A program made the position numbers and the translations under genes. The notes under the pieces were generated by a model. The model made no database searches. It saw only the letters and a program-made list of their open reading frames with translations, and was not told the origin of the DNA. This document shows, piece after piece, positions 27,464 through 35,130 of a DNA stretch of 64,000 nt (position 1 is the first letter of the stretch; each line of letters starts with the position of its first letter). The DNA comes from Ruminococcus sp. (GTDB taxonomy: Bacteria; Bacillota; Clostridia; Oscillospirales; Ruminococcaceae). Location of the stretch: positions 62,001-126,000 of the forward strand of contig JAFWTA010000023.1 in assembly GCA_017519145.1 (NCBI GenBank), read 5' to 3'.

Positions 27464-28591
27464 TTATGCTTTGTTTGTTATATCCCCGATAGAGAGTCTG
27501 TCGGCGGTATCCATCTCTTCAAACCTGATGTACTCATCATCGCCTATTTCATCGAGTATCCTTTTTTCATAGGCAGCATCAACAAGCTCAAAGCCATAGT
27601 TGAAACCGCTATGGAGCTTTGACGGATCACGGAGCACAGCCAGTACGGTCTCTGCGAGAAAATATCCGCATACTCTGTTTACATTTCTGAGGCAAACCTT
27701 GTAAGCCGCAGTTTTTCTGCTGCCGTTTTTTAGTCCCGTAAGCTCCATGTATAAAAAGGCGAGAGGGACCTGTGAGCCGAATTCCTTATTGGTCCTTATG
27801 CGCTCATTGAGCTTGTTTTCGATGATATCCGCAGCTTCTTCCTTGCTGTGCCTTGTGACATCTACGAGGAGTCTCATGAAAAAGCTGAGAGTAGCCATAT
27901 CGTCATAGGTGCAGAAGAAGTAGTGTTCATCTGAACCGAGCACTTCTGCAAGCTTTTGGCTGTCGCAGGTAATGAGAGGCTTGAAGATCACCTTCTTGTC
28001 GGAAAACGGAGTGGCATGAGTTTTTCTGATATCCGAGCCGAGGGGAGCGATATTTCCCTTGGAGATATAGGCATCTCCGCAAAAATCCTCGTTCCCTGCA
28101 CCGATTATCATGTCAACGAATGAACCGGCCGAGCAGCCGTCAAATCCTCCCTGATAGACCACGGAGCGCTCGATGGTGTCGAAGTCCCTTTTTGCAGCCA
28201 CATAGGGCAGAAACTCTGACAATCCCGGGATATAGCCTGCTGACGCGACACAGATGCCCTCGGTATTGCTTCGGTCTTTTTCATAGCTTGCATCCGATGG
28301 ATCCACAAGGATCTTTCCTGCCGATATGACAGCATCCCTGACGAGCTTTCCGTAGACATGAGAGGGACTTACGCAGTTGACGATGATATCGCACTCGTCT
28401 ATGAAAGCTTCAAGGTCGGCTTTGACGCTGACATCGACTTTTCGCCTGCTGAAGTTATCATACTCACTGAACAGCTCCTTGTCACTGCGCTGTCCGCCAA
28501 TGACCCGAACTCCGTTCCTGAGCAGCTTTTCAGCTGCATTGCTGCCGATATATCCGCCGCAGCCCAATATACCAACGATACTATTTTCCAT
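27464..28591 (-). CDS. Saccharopine-dehydrogenase-like NAD(P)-dependent oxidoreductase
   Basis: 375 aa; AAAGGAG site before the ATG. The N-terminal Rossmann motif GILGCGGYIGSNAAEKL (residues 8-24) and the DIIVNCVSPSHVYGKLV region match the saccharopine dehydrogenase NADP-binding family. The C-terminal half is less conserved. It is encoded second in the operon, between a thioesterase and the free carrier protein. Because the cluster already has a thiazolinyl imide reductase, this enzyme probably performs a different reduction, perhaps on a carrier-bound intermediate, or supplies a precursor; this is inference. No signal peptide. Confidence 0.7.
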   Translation of the reverse strand: MENSIVGILGCGGYIGSNAAEKLLRNGVRVIGGQRSDKELFSEYDNFSRRKVDVSVKADLEAFIDECDIIVNCVSPSHVYGKLVRDAVISAGKILVDPSDASYEKDRSNTEGICVASAGYIPGLSEFLPYVAAKRDFDTIERSVVYQGGFDGCSAGSFVDMIIGAGNEDFCGDAYISKGNIAPLGSDIRKTHATPFSDKKVIFKPLITCDSQKLAEVLGSDEHYFFCTYDDMATLSFFMRLLVDVTRHSKEEAADIIENKLNERIRTNKEFGSQVPLAFLYMELTGLKNGSRKTAAYKVCLRNVNRVCGYFLAETVLAVLRDPSKLHSGFNYGFELVDAAYEKRILDEIGDDEYIRFEEMDTADRLSIGDITNKA

Positions 28592-28656
28592 TATTACTCT
28601 CCTTTACTTATGACAGCTCCATTTCGGGAACAATGATAACGCTCCCGGGAACGCTG

Positions 28657-29412
28657 TCATTTACTGCTTGGTATACCTAAAGACAGAAGTATCTTCTCTC
28701 TTATAAGTCTGATGACGTTTTGTTCCTCATCTCCGTAAGGGAAGAAATGATTTCCGCTGAATTCGTATCTTTCAAAATCCGAGGATGTTACCTTTGACCA
28801 TTTATCCACGATATTTCCGTCAGCATCGGAGTCTTCACTGCCGTTGAACGCAGTTATTGGTATATCGAGGATCTCGCCGTTATAGACATATTCTTCATTA
28901 AGCCTGTAATCGTTGTAAATTATGGGGAGAAATACACTGCGGAATGTTTTGTCGGAAAGGAGCTCCTCGCTTTCCATGCCGCACCTTATCAGTTCCTTTT
29001 CAAGTGCATCTATGCCCTGAGAATATCGGAATGATGAGGAAGTTTCCTCGGAGGGGGCGTGACGTCCCGCAGCAAACAGCCGTTCAGCCTTCAGGCCGTA
29101 TCTCTTTTCGAGCTCCCATGCAGTCTGAAAACCAAACAGCGAGCCGAGGCTGTGACCGTAAATGAAAAATGGCTTGGAGTCATTGGCTTCAGCGATAGCT
29201 TGGGTCATATCATCAAGAACGCTTTTGAAAGTGAGCTCGCTTGGGTCGCAGCTCCTGTCGGGCAGCTCCAGAGGAGCCACATCAATGAGCGGAGACATCT
29301 TCATCCAGTTTCTGAAAGTACAGACGCTGCCTCCCGCATGGTGAAAGCAATACAATCTGCATACAGCACCTGTTTTCCCGAGACCGAAAGGGAATATTCT
29401 GTCAAGTTTCAT
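28657..29412 (-). CDS. Type II thioesterase, serine type (first gene of the NRPS operon)
   Basis: 251 aa, with ATAGGAGG before the ATG. LYCFHHAGGSVCTFRNW near residue 20, GHSLGS with Ser88 as nucleophile, an acid in NGSEDSD and a base in GNHFFPYGDEE. It is the second Ser-type external thioesterase in the operon. Four thioesterase-fold proteins in one cluster is high and suggests division of labour between editing and chain release. Its upstream region carries three copies of the TGTTAG palindrome. Confidence 0.85.
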   Translation of the reverse strand: MKLDRIFPFGLGKTGAVCRLYCFHHAGGSVCTFRNWMKMSPLIDVAPLELPDRSCDPSELTFKSVLDDMTQAIAEANDSKPFFIYGHSLGSLFGFQTAWELEKRYGLKAERLFAAGRHAPSEETSSSFRYSQGIDALEKELIRCGMESEELLSDKTFRSVFLPIIYNDYRLNEEYVYNGEILDIPITAFNGSEDSDADGNIVDKWSKVTSSDFERYEFSGNHFFPYGDEEQNVIRLIREKILLSLGIPSSK

Positions 29413-29427
29413 TATTCCTCCTATATA

Positions 29428-29445
29428 AGTTTGCTATAGCTAACA
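29428..29445 (-). promoter_or_regulatory. TGTTAG operator copy 1
   Basis: Read on the minus strand it is TGTTAGCTATAGCAAACT, matching TGTTAG(C/T)-N6-TAACA with one half slightly off. It lies 16 bp upstream of the first gene of the NRPS operon. Confidence 0.6.
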
Positions 29446-29488
29446 TATAAGCACATTGCGGCACAAAAGAAAAAGAATAGACAACTTA

Positions 29489-29506
29489 TGTTATCTATTG
29501 CTAACA
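29489..29506. promoter_or_regulatory. TGTTAG operator copy 2
   Basis: TGTTATCTATTGCTAACA on the plus strand (minus: TGTTAGCAATAGATAACA); both 5-bp arms TGTTA/TAACA are perfect. It sits in the leader of the NRPS operon, directly after an AT-rich TATATA stretch that could be another -10. Confidence 0.7.
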
Positions 29507-29646
29507 GATATATAAAATTCATATTCCGGAACAGATAATGGACGGGACGGTGGAGTGGGACGGAGAGTGAGTTTATTGTGCGATCTTACTGAAGCTTGGA
29601 AAAAGCTTTGGTTCAGGTCATATGAAAGTCGCTGATAAAAGCAATA

Positions 29647-29664
29647 GGTTAGCTGTAACTAACT
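29647..29664. promoter_or_regulatory. TGTTAG operator copy 3, abutting the NRPS-operon promoter
   Basis: GGTTAGCTGTAACTAACT, an imperfect copy of TGTTAG(C/T)-N6-TAACA. It begins one base downstream of the -10 hexamer on the minus strand, so bound protein would cover the transcription start. This is the same geometry as at the ECF promoter. Confidence 0.7.
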
Positions 29665-29694
29665 ATAATACAAAAAAATAGTCGAATTTTTCAA
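29665..29694 (-). promoter_or_regulatory. Likely main promoter of the NRPS operon
   Basis: Minus strand TTGAAA (29689-29694), 18-base spacer, TATTAT (29665-29670). The leader to the first ATG at 29412 would be about 245 nt and contains operator copies 1 and 2. Confidence 0.6.
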
Positions 29695-29811
29695 CCGAAA
29701 AAATTCTCACGATGGACATTATATCATATTGATATCATTTTGTCAACAGTTAAAATTTTTTTGCGTGTGTGAAATGTCCTGTTATATTACATAGTCCGGG
29801 CTCTGAAATAG

Positions 29812-29850
29812 AAAAATACCGACGCTTTGCATTTTACAAAACGTCGGTAT
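29812..29850 (-). terminator. Terminator of the half-ABC transporter operon
   Basis: Minus strand hairpin with arms ATACCGACG/CGTCGGTAT (29842-29850 and 29816-29824), extended by TTTG/CAAA pairs, followed by TATTTTTCTATTT. It lies 10 bp past the stop of the ABC gene and separates it from the NRPS operon. Confidence 0.8.
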
Positions 29851-29860
29851 TATATAATTT

Positions 29861-31594
29861 TTATAATTTCCAGCTTGCAGCTTTTTGTCTGTCTTCAACG
29901 AATGTGCGATAAATGCCCTGTTTCTGCATGAGTTCGGAATGAGTACCGCGCTGAACGATCTTACCTGCATCGATAACAACTATCTGGTCGGCGTGTTCAA
30001 CGGTTTTCAGACGATGAGCGATCATGATGATGGTTTTTTCCTTGGTGAGCTCCTTTACAGCCTCGGTGAGTTCAGCCTCATTTTCGGGGTCTATATTTGC
30101 GGTAGCTTCATCGAGAATGATTATGGGCGAATCCTTCATTATTGCTCTTGCAATGGAAATACGCTGCTTTTCGCCTCCCGAGAGACTTGCACCGCCCTCA
30201 CCGATGACGGTATCGTAGCCGTCGGGGAGCTGTGTTATGAAGTCGTGGCAGCACGCCTTTTTTGCAGCTTCAATAACTTCGTCCATGGTTGCGTCTGGGC
30301 GTCCGAAGCGGATATTATTGGCAATGGTATCCTGGAACAGGTATACGCGCTGGAATACAAAGCTGAAGTTCTTCATAAGGCTGTCGAAGCTGTACTCCTT
30401 AACATTTCTGCCGCCCAGCAGTACCTCACCGCTCTTTACATCCCAGAATCTCGACATAAGGCTTGTCAGAGTGGTCTTTCCGCCGCCAGATGGACCGACT
30501 ATGGCAGTTGTGGTCTTTTCGGGGATCTTCAGGTCAACACCGTTGATGATATTTCTGTTCTCGTAAGCGAAGGTGATGTTTTTCAGCTCCAGATCGTGAT
30601 TGGCAGGAGTGATCTCCTCACCGTTGATATCCATTTCGGGGATATCGAGAATATCCTGAGCAAGGGTAACTGAGAGGTCGATGCTTCTGATGAGTGCGCT
30701 GTATCCGCTCATCGCATCAAGGCTCTCGTAGATCATAAAGGAGCTTATCATCATCATTATGCAGTAGAGCAGGCTCATAGAGCCGTTGACATAGAAGTAC
30801 AATGCCGCAGCGGACATTACAACTCCCGTAAGCTTGGTAACGATCTCCTGCAAAGTGATGTAGGGGATAACATCATATTCCAGATGGGTGTCTGCGAACT
30901 GCTTTGCCTTTATAGCATCTTCCAGTTTTTTTGCACGGCTCTTTGTCAGATTATAGTTCTTGACCTCAACGATACCCTGAATGAATTCGATAACTGCAGA
31001 TATCATCGCGTTATCGGACTTCTGCTTTCTCGGAGCACTCACTCTTGCCTTTTTCTGCATAAGACCGTTTACAAGAGCGTATAGTGCAATGCCTGCGGTA
31101 AGTATCAGACCTATGCGCCAGTCAAAAACGAAAACGCATATCACCAGAACGAGTGTAGTGAGAACGCTCTGGGTCGTCAGCATGACTATACGCGCCGCAA
31201 CGCCTGCAAGGGCTTCCATGGTATTTGTGGTTACGCTTGTTATATGACCGAGGCTCGTTTCATTGAAATATCCCATGGGAAGATAGCGCAGGTGCTCGGC
31301 TATCTCTATTCTTTTGCTTGTACAGCAGTGATAGCCTGCTTCTGTCTGGAGCATTGTTGTTTTAAGGCTGATGAGCAGCTGTCCCAGCAGCGAGACAGCG
31401 AGTATGATAATGGCGTTCCTTACGGTTTTCATAGTCATATTATCGTCTATGATACCCATTGCAACGACTCCGATGGCACCGATGCGCATTGCAGCGAACA
31501 TCGCCTTGATAACTCCTAAGACTATGGCTTTATAAAGTTTGCTCCTGTCCTCGGACGAACAGAACATAAAGAATTTTTTTAATGTCGAAATCAT
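29861..31594 (-). CDS. Half-ABC transporter, membrane-ATPase fusion (YbtQ/IrtB-like)
   Basis: 577 aa from the ATG at 31594, which has AAAGGAGGGAG and overlaps the preceding TAA (TAATG). A six-helix ABC membrane domain (~20-310) is followed by an ATPase domain: GPSGGGKTT Walker A, LSGGEKQR signature, IIILDEAT Walker B, AHRL H-loop. It pairs with the next gene to make a heterodimer. In the yersiniabactin, mycobactin and equibactin loci such type IV-fold exporter-like pairs (YbtPQ, IrtAB) carry the iron-chelate inward across the cytoplasmic membrane; an export role is the other possibility. No siderophore-interacting reductase domain is fused. Confidence 0.85.
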   Translation of the reverse strand: MISTLKKFFMFCSSEDRSKLYKAIVLGVIKAMFAAMRIGAIGVVAMGIIDDNMTMKTVRNAIIILAVSLLGQLLISLKTTMLQTEAGYHCCTSKRIEIAEHLRYLPMGYFNETSLGHITSVTTNTMEALAGVAARIVMLTTQSVLTTLVLVICVFVFDWRIGLILTAGIALYALVNGLMQKKARVSAPRKQKSDNAMISAVIEFIQGIVEVKNYNLTKSRAKKLEDAIKAKQFADTHLEYDVIPYITLQEIVTKLTGVVMSAAALYFYVNGSMSLLYCIMMMISSFMIYESLDAMSGYSALIRSIDLSVTLAQDILDIPEMDINGEEITPANHDLELKNITFAYENRNIINGVDLKIPEKTTTAIVGPSGGGKTTLTSLMSRFWDVKSGEVLLGGRNVKEYSFDSLMKNFSFVFQRVYLFQDTIANNIRFGRPDATMDEVIEAAKKACCHDFITQLPDGYDTVIGEGGASLSGGEKQRISIARAIMKDSPIIILDEATANIDPENEAELTEAVKELTKEKTIIMIAHRLKTVEHADQIVVIDAGKIVQRGTHSELMQKQGIYRTFVEDRQKAASWKL

Positions 31595-33360
31595 TATGCT
31601 CCCTCCTTTACTGAGATGTGACTGTTCCACATATGCCTGTACAGAGGAGAATTACTGAGCAGCTCTTCCTGAGTTCCGCTGGCTTCCACCTTGCCGTCAT
31701 TGATGACTATTATCTTGTCAGCATCAGCAATAGTTGACAGCCTGTGAGCGATGACCAGCAGAGTTTTGCCTTTTACCAGCTTGGCAACAGAGGACTGTAC
31801 CAGAGCTTCGTTCTCGGGATCGGTATAGGCAGTAGCCTCGTCAAGAATGATAACGGGAGCATTTTTCAGCATTGCCCTTGCAATGGAGATACGCTGTCTC
31901 TCACCGCCAGAAAGATGTCCGCCTGCACCGCCGACAATTGTATCATAGCCTTTTTCCAGCTTCATGATAAAGTCGTGGCATCCGCAGGCTTTAGCGGCAT
32001 TAATAACATCTTCATCGCTTGCTTGGGGATCACCCATACGGATATTATCCATAATCGTCTCGTCGAACAGGTAGTTATCCTGAGAAACATAGGCGATATT
32101 GCGGTTATACTCTTCAAGGGGGATCTTCTTGATATCAACGCCGCCCAATGTGATCCTGCCTTCGTTCACATCCCAGAATGAGGCTATCAGCTTAGCGATA
32201 GTGGACTTGCCCGAGCCGGAAGGACCTACCAGAGCATTGACAGTGCCCTGCTTTATTGTAAGGTCTATACCGTGAAGAATTTCCTTTTCCTCATAGCCGA
32301 AGTGTACATTTTCGAGGATGATATCCGAGCCGCTGAGCTTTTCGGTCATTGACTCGGGACGTACAAGCTCTTCGCGCTCAAGTATCTCTGTGACTTCGCC
32401 GATTATCAGTCCCATTTTTGAGATGTCATCGGAATAGGATGTAACAGTGTTTATCGGAGCTATAAGGCTCAGCGAAAGGATCACCAGCATAAGCAGGTCT
32501 CCGCCCGATACATTTCCGTGCATATATTCAATGGCGCCGAATGGGAGAAGTCCCAGCAGGAAGAACGGCATAAGGATGAGAGCCAGATTCTGCCACAGAT
32601 TGCATTTTCTCATCCATTCGATGTAGCAGGATGCGCATTCTTTTGCAGCGTTTGCAAATTTCTCATAGGAGCTTCCCGACTTGCTGAAAGCCTTTATGAC
32701 CTCGATACCGTTTATGTATTCGACAGCCGAATCGTTCAGGGCTTTTGTCTTGGTGATGGCGTCACCGTAGATGTTTTTACTTGCAGCCATCATGAAAATG
32801 AAGAACACCGCACCCACAGGCACACACAGCATAGAGAGGAGCGTGAGTTTTACATTGATGGTGAGCATATAGATTATAAGCACGATAGGCACGAGTATAC
32901 CTGCGCCCACCTCGGGGATGATGTGTGCAAGTGTGGTCTCGATGGAGTCAACACGCTCGCAGATTATGTTCTTGTAGGTACCGCTGGAATCAGCCATTAC
33001 CGAGCCCAGCGGGAGTCTTGAAAGCTTTTCCGCAAGTCTTCGGCGGATATTTGCAAGGACAACAAAGGATGTTGCGTGTGAGATGGTGGTCGATATAGCG
33101 TGACTGATCTTGCTCAGCACCCAGAAAACGGCCATCATGATGATATCCTTAGTGAAATCGTCCATTTTGGGGACTTCACCCGACTGGTGCAGCTCCAGCA
33201 CCTTTTTTACTATATCCGCCATGTAAATATACGGTACCATACTGCAAACTACTTTTGCTATCGCAAAAATAATGCTGAGGATATAGTATGATTTTTTTTC
33301 TTCTGCGAACTCGACCAGCCAGCTGGTCAGGGAACGCTTTTTCTTCGCCTTTTCAGACAT
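31594..33360 (-). CDS. Half-ABC transporter, membrane-ATPase fusion (YbtP/IrtA-like)
   Basis: 588 aa. A membrane domain with about six helices (~35-320) then an ATPase with GPSGSGKST, LSGGERQR, VIILDEAT and AHRLST. It is translationally coupled to the partner gene by overlapping stop and start. It is first of the two-gene unit and has its own operator at 33385-33402, 25 bp upstream of the ATG, so it is co-regulated with NRPS synthesis. The inferred role is transport of the metallophore or its metal complex. Confidence 0.85.
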   Translation of the reverse strand: MSEKAKKKRSLTSWLVEFAEEKKSYYILSIIFAIAKVVCSMVPYIYMADIVKKVLELHQSGEVPKMDDFTKDIIMMAVFWVLSKISHAISTTISHATSFVVLANIRRRLAEKLSRLPLGSVMADSSGTYKNIICERVDSIETTLAHIIPEVGAGILVPIVLIIYMLTINVKLTLLSMLCVPVGAVFFIFMMAASKNIYGDAITKTKALNDSAVEYINGIEVIKAFSKSGSSYEKFANAAKECASCYIEWMRKCNLWQNLALILMPFFLLGLLPFGAIEYMHGNVSGGDLLMLVILSLSLIAPINTVTSYSDDISKMGLIIGEVTEILEREELVRPESMTEKLSGSDIILENVHFGYEEKEILHGIDLTIKQGTVNALVGPSGSGKSTIAKLIASFWDVNEGRITLGGVDIKKIPLEEYNRNIAYVSQDNYLFDETIMDNIRMGDPQASDEDVINAAKACGCHDFIMKLEKGYDTIVGGAGGHLSGGERQRISIARAMLKNAPVIILDEATAYTDPENEALVQSSVAKLVKGKTLLVIAHRLSTIADADKIIVINDGKVEASGTQEELLSNSPLYRHMWNSHISVKEGA

Positions 33361-33384
33361 TACATATTCCTCGCTCTCTGTATT

Positions 33385-33402
33385 TGTTACTATAAGCTAA
33401 CA
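33385..33402. promoter_or_regulatory. TGTTAG operator copy 4 (half-ABC promoter)
   Basis: TGTTACTATAAGCTAACA (minus: TGTTAGCTTATAGTAACA), with perfect TGTTA/TAACA arms. It lies between the tetR terminator and the half-ABC start codon. Confidence 0.75.
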
Positions 33403-33409
33403 TATGCTC

Positions 33410-33435
33410 AAAAAATATTGGCATTAAATGCCAAG
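33410..33435 (-). terminator. tetR terminator overlapping its stop codon
   Basis: Minus strand TTGGCA-TTTAA-TGCCAA followed by TATTTTTT. The TAA of tetR lies in the loop. It implies the half-ABC genes use their own promoter. Confidence 0.65.
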
Positions 33436-34041
33436 TATTTTTTTCCATCCTGCCGAGAAAAACTCATCCAGCGTATCGGCATAGTGGAGTGCCTGTTCTT
33501 CGGTAAAATCATGCTTTACCGCTTCATACATAGCCGAAACGTTAGCTGTGACCAGCATATGGAACTCCAGTCCCGAGACCTCTCTGACTGACATATCATA
33601 CTCATCGAGTTTGTCAAAATACTCTGCGTCAAGTTTTTCTTCCATAAGCGCCATATCGTGAATGAAATTCTCATATCTTGTTCCCTGCGAGCGGCATATC
33701 AGCAGCTTGAATACATCGAAATGCTTATAAATGAAACTCATGATCCAACGGGTCTTGTTTTCGGCATTGAGCCATGCCTGTTCATTTGCCATGGTTCTGA
33801 GGCGTTCGTATTCCTTTTGGCTGGCAATGTCGTAAAGCTCTCTCAGCTCACAGAGAGTCGGCTCGACCAGCGAGGCGAACATTTCCTCTTTGTTTTCAAA
33901 ATGCCTGTACAGAGCGCCAACAGTTATGCCTGCATCGGCAGCGATCTTTCTCATAGAGGCATTTTCAAAGCCCTGTTCCATGAATTCTTTTTTTGCAGCA
34001 GCGACTATCTTCTTATTGTTCTCACTTTTATCTCTCGGCAC
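33424..34041 (-). CDS. TetR-family transcriptional regulator
   Basis: 205 aa from the GTG at 34041, eight bases after AGGAGG; a TTG one codon and a GTG three codons earlier are less well placed. The helix-turn-helix (residues ~10-50: IVAAAKKEF…ASMRKIAADAGITVGALYRHFENKEEMF) is typical. The C-terminal ligand domain is unassigned. The gene lies between the half-ABC exporter/importer and the ECF importer of the metallophore island. Two matching 15-bp sites flank its promoter (34065-34079 and 34124-34138), suggesting it controls itself. These differ from the TGTTAG sites at the metallophore promoters. Confidence 0.85.
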   Translation of the reverse strand: MPRDKSENNKKIVAAAKKEFMEQGFENASMRKIAADAGITVGALYRHFENKEEMFASLVEPTLCELRELYDIASQKEYERLRTMANEQAWLNAENKTRWIMSFIYKHFDVFKLLICRSQGTRYENFIHDMALMEEKLDAEYFDKLDEYDMSVREVSGLEFHMLVTANVSAMYEAVKHDFTEEQALHYADTLDEFFSAGWKKILGI

Positions 34042-34064
34042 CAATCTCACCTCCTGATTTTTTA

Positions 34065-34079
34065 GTAAGCATTGTTCAC
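34065..34079. promoter_or_regulatory. Candidate TetR autoregulatory operator, downstream half
   Basis: GTAAGCATTGTTCAC is an imperfect 15-bp palindrome just downstream of the tetR transcription start. It shares the pattern TTAGTAA-R-CA-nn-GT-nn-AC with the site at 34124-34138. Confidence 0.5.
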
Positions 34080-34089
34080 GAACGACTCT

Positions 34090-34118
34090 ATTATATCACA
34101 TTTGTTTTTGTCTGTCAA
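34090..34118 (-). promoter_or_regulatory. tetR promoter
   Basis: Minus strand TTGACA (34113-34118), 17-base spacer, TATAAT (34090-34095): a full consensus sigma-A promoter. It is flanked on both sides by the candidate TetR sites. Confidence 0.85.
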
Positions 34119-34123
34119 GGTAT

Positions 34124-34138
34124 GTATACGCTGTTTAC
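34124..34138. promoter_or_regulatory. Candidate TetR autoregulatory operator, upstream half
   Basis: GTATACGCTGTTTAC; on the minus strand GTAAACAGCGTATAC preceded by TTA, the second member of the pair, located just upstream of the tetR -35. Confidence 0.5.
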
Positions 34139-34223
34139 TAAAAATTTGTTTTTTACTAATATATATGCACTGCTGTGATATGAAAATCAAATAGTGCAAT
34201 GTTCATTCCCGTAAAGCTTTATT

Positions 34224-34241
34224 AGTTAGATACAACTAATA
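34224..34241. promoter_or_regulatory. TGTTAG operator copy 5
   Basis: Minus strand TATTAGTTGTATCTAACT, a diverged copy. It also lies inside a perfect ATTAGTT-N6-AACTAAT repeat (34221-34240). A weak minus-strand TATTAT adjoins it, so it may serve a second promoter reading toward tetR. Confidence 0.5.
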
Positions 34242-34470
34242 ATATATGCCTGTTCAGAGCTGTATAACGTCTGAATACTTAACATACAGTGGGCAGTTTT
34301 TTCGGTATCAATTGGTAAGGTCACCCGTAAAAGTTCAGGTCGGGCTTTTAGTCATAGGGGGTCTGAACCGACGAATTATAGGGAAGAATAATGCCGGTGC
34401 AATTATGCCGCCGCAACAAATTGTATAAAAAAAATATATGGCAAAATAATAGCTTGTTCTTATTCAACAA
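34242..34470. other. Non-coding stretch between tetR and the ECF operon
   Basis: There is no open frame of note. I see only AT-rich sequence and no hairpin with a T-tail. Promoters and operators at the two ends are listed separately. Confidence 0.5.
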
Positions 34471-34499
34471 TTGACAAACAAAAATCATTATGATATAAT
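34471..34499 (+). promoter_or_regulatory. Promoter of the ECF operon
   Basis: TTGACA (34471-34476), 17-base spacer, TATAAT (34494-34499): full consensus. The operator at 34505-34522 begins five bases downstream. Confidence 0.85.
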
Positions 34500-34504
34500 T
34501 CTAA

Positions 34505-34522
34505 TGTTATACAATACTAACA
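34505..34522. promoter_or_regulatory. TGTTAG operator copy 6 (ECF promoter)
   Basis: TGTTATACAATACTAACA (minus: TGTTAGTATTGTATAACA), with perfect arms. It covers the predicted transcription start of the ECF operon, a classic repressor position. Confidence 0.8.
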
Positions 34523-34539
34523 TAAATGGAGGAAATAGT

Positions 34540-35130
34540 ATGAAAGAAAACAAACTCAAAGCAAAGGACTTTATCACGATAGGTATTTTTACCGCGCTGG
34601 TATTCGTAGTGGAATTTGCTTATATGATGCTTGGATTTATCCACCCCTATGTGATATTATCATATGCAGTGGCTATACCCGTATTATGTGCCATCCCCAT
34701 GATGCTCTTTTACACTAAGGTAGAGAAGTTCGGCATGATTACAATAATGTCTGTTCTTATCGCGATAATCATGTTCGTAACAGGCATGGGCTGGATAGGA
34801 GCTCCGCTGATTATCGCAGCAGGCGTCATTGCTGACCTTATAGCTAAGAAGGGCAACTATAAGAGCTTTAAATCAACAGTTCTCAGTCATGGCGTTTTCT
34901 GCATCTGGGTAGGTGCAAACTATATCCCGCTTGTTGTAACTGCTGACGATTACAAGCAGGATATGATAAAGGGCGGCTTTTCCGAGGATTACTGCAATAC
35001 CCTTTTCAATGCTGTTAACGGCAAGACCATAGCACTTATTCTTCTTTGCTGTTTTATTTTCGGAGTTGTGGGAGCATTCATCGGCAAGGCTGTGGTAAGA
35101 AAGCACTTTGAAAAAGCAGGAATAGTATGA
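34540..35130 (+). CDS. ECF transporter substrate-binding S component (MptD/Trep_Strep family)
   Basis: 196 aa from the ATG at 34540, which follows TGGAGG; a longer frame back to 34471 would run through the promoter and is rejected. About five to six hydrophobic helices (ITIGIFTALVFVVEFAYMMLGF, VILSYAVAIPVLCAIPMMLF, IAIIMFVTGMGWIGAPLIIAAGV, IALILLCCFIFGVVGAFIG) fit the Trep_Strep S components. It binds the imported substrate in the membrane. Related ECF modules accompany equibactin-type loci, so the substrate may be a metal or the metallophore complex; this is inference from context and from the shared operator. Confidence 0.8.
   Translation: MKENKLKAKDFITIGIFTALVFVVEFAYMMLGFIHPYVILSYAVAIPVLCAIPMMLFYTKVEKFGMITIMSVLIAIIMFVTGMGWIGAPLIIAAGVIADLIAKKGNYKSFKSTVLSHGVFCIWVGANYIPLVVTADDYKQDMIKGGFSEDYCNTLFNAVNGKTIALILLCCFIFGVVGAFIGKAVVRKHFEKAGIV

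Larger units (their letters stand above)
29413..29811. other. 400-bp regulatory region upstream of the NRPS operon
   Basis: There is no gene here. It holds the promoter and three operators listed separately, plus a small AAGCTT-based inverted repeat near 29592-29608 in the leader. All flanking genes are on the minus strand. Confidence 0.6.

Noticed and set aside
9929-29412. MbtH-like protein or phosphopantetheinyl transferase for the NRPS
   Set aside because: I looked for both and found no such gene in the window; they must be encoded elsewhere if required.
29664-29669. Plus-strand TATAAT as a rightward promoter
   Set aside because: There is no -35 at proper spacing and no plus-strand gene until 34540; the same bases form a minus-strand -10 TATTAT with TTGAAA at 18 bp.
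29885-30673. 262-codon plus-strand frame opposite the half-ABC ATPase
   Set aside because: It is antisense to Walker A, signature and Walker B motifs of a clear ABC gene; no start signal.
34471-34539. N-terminal extension of the ECF S component
   Set aside because: It would translate the promoter and operator; the ATG at 34540 has GGAGG.
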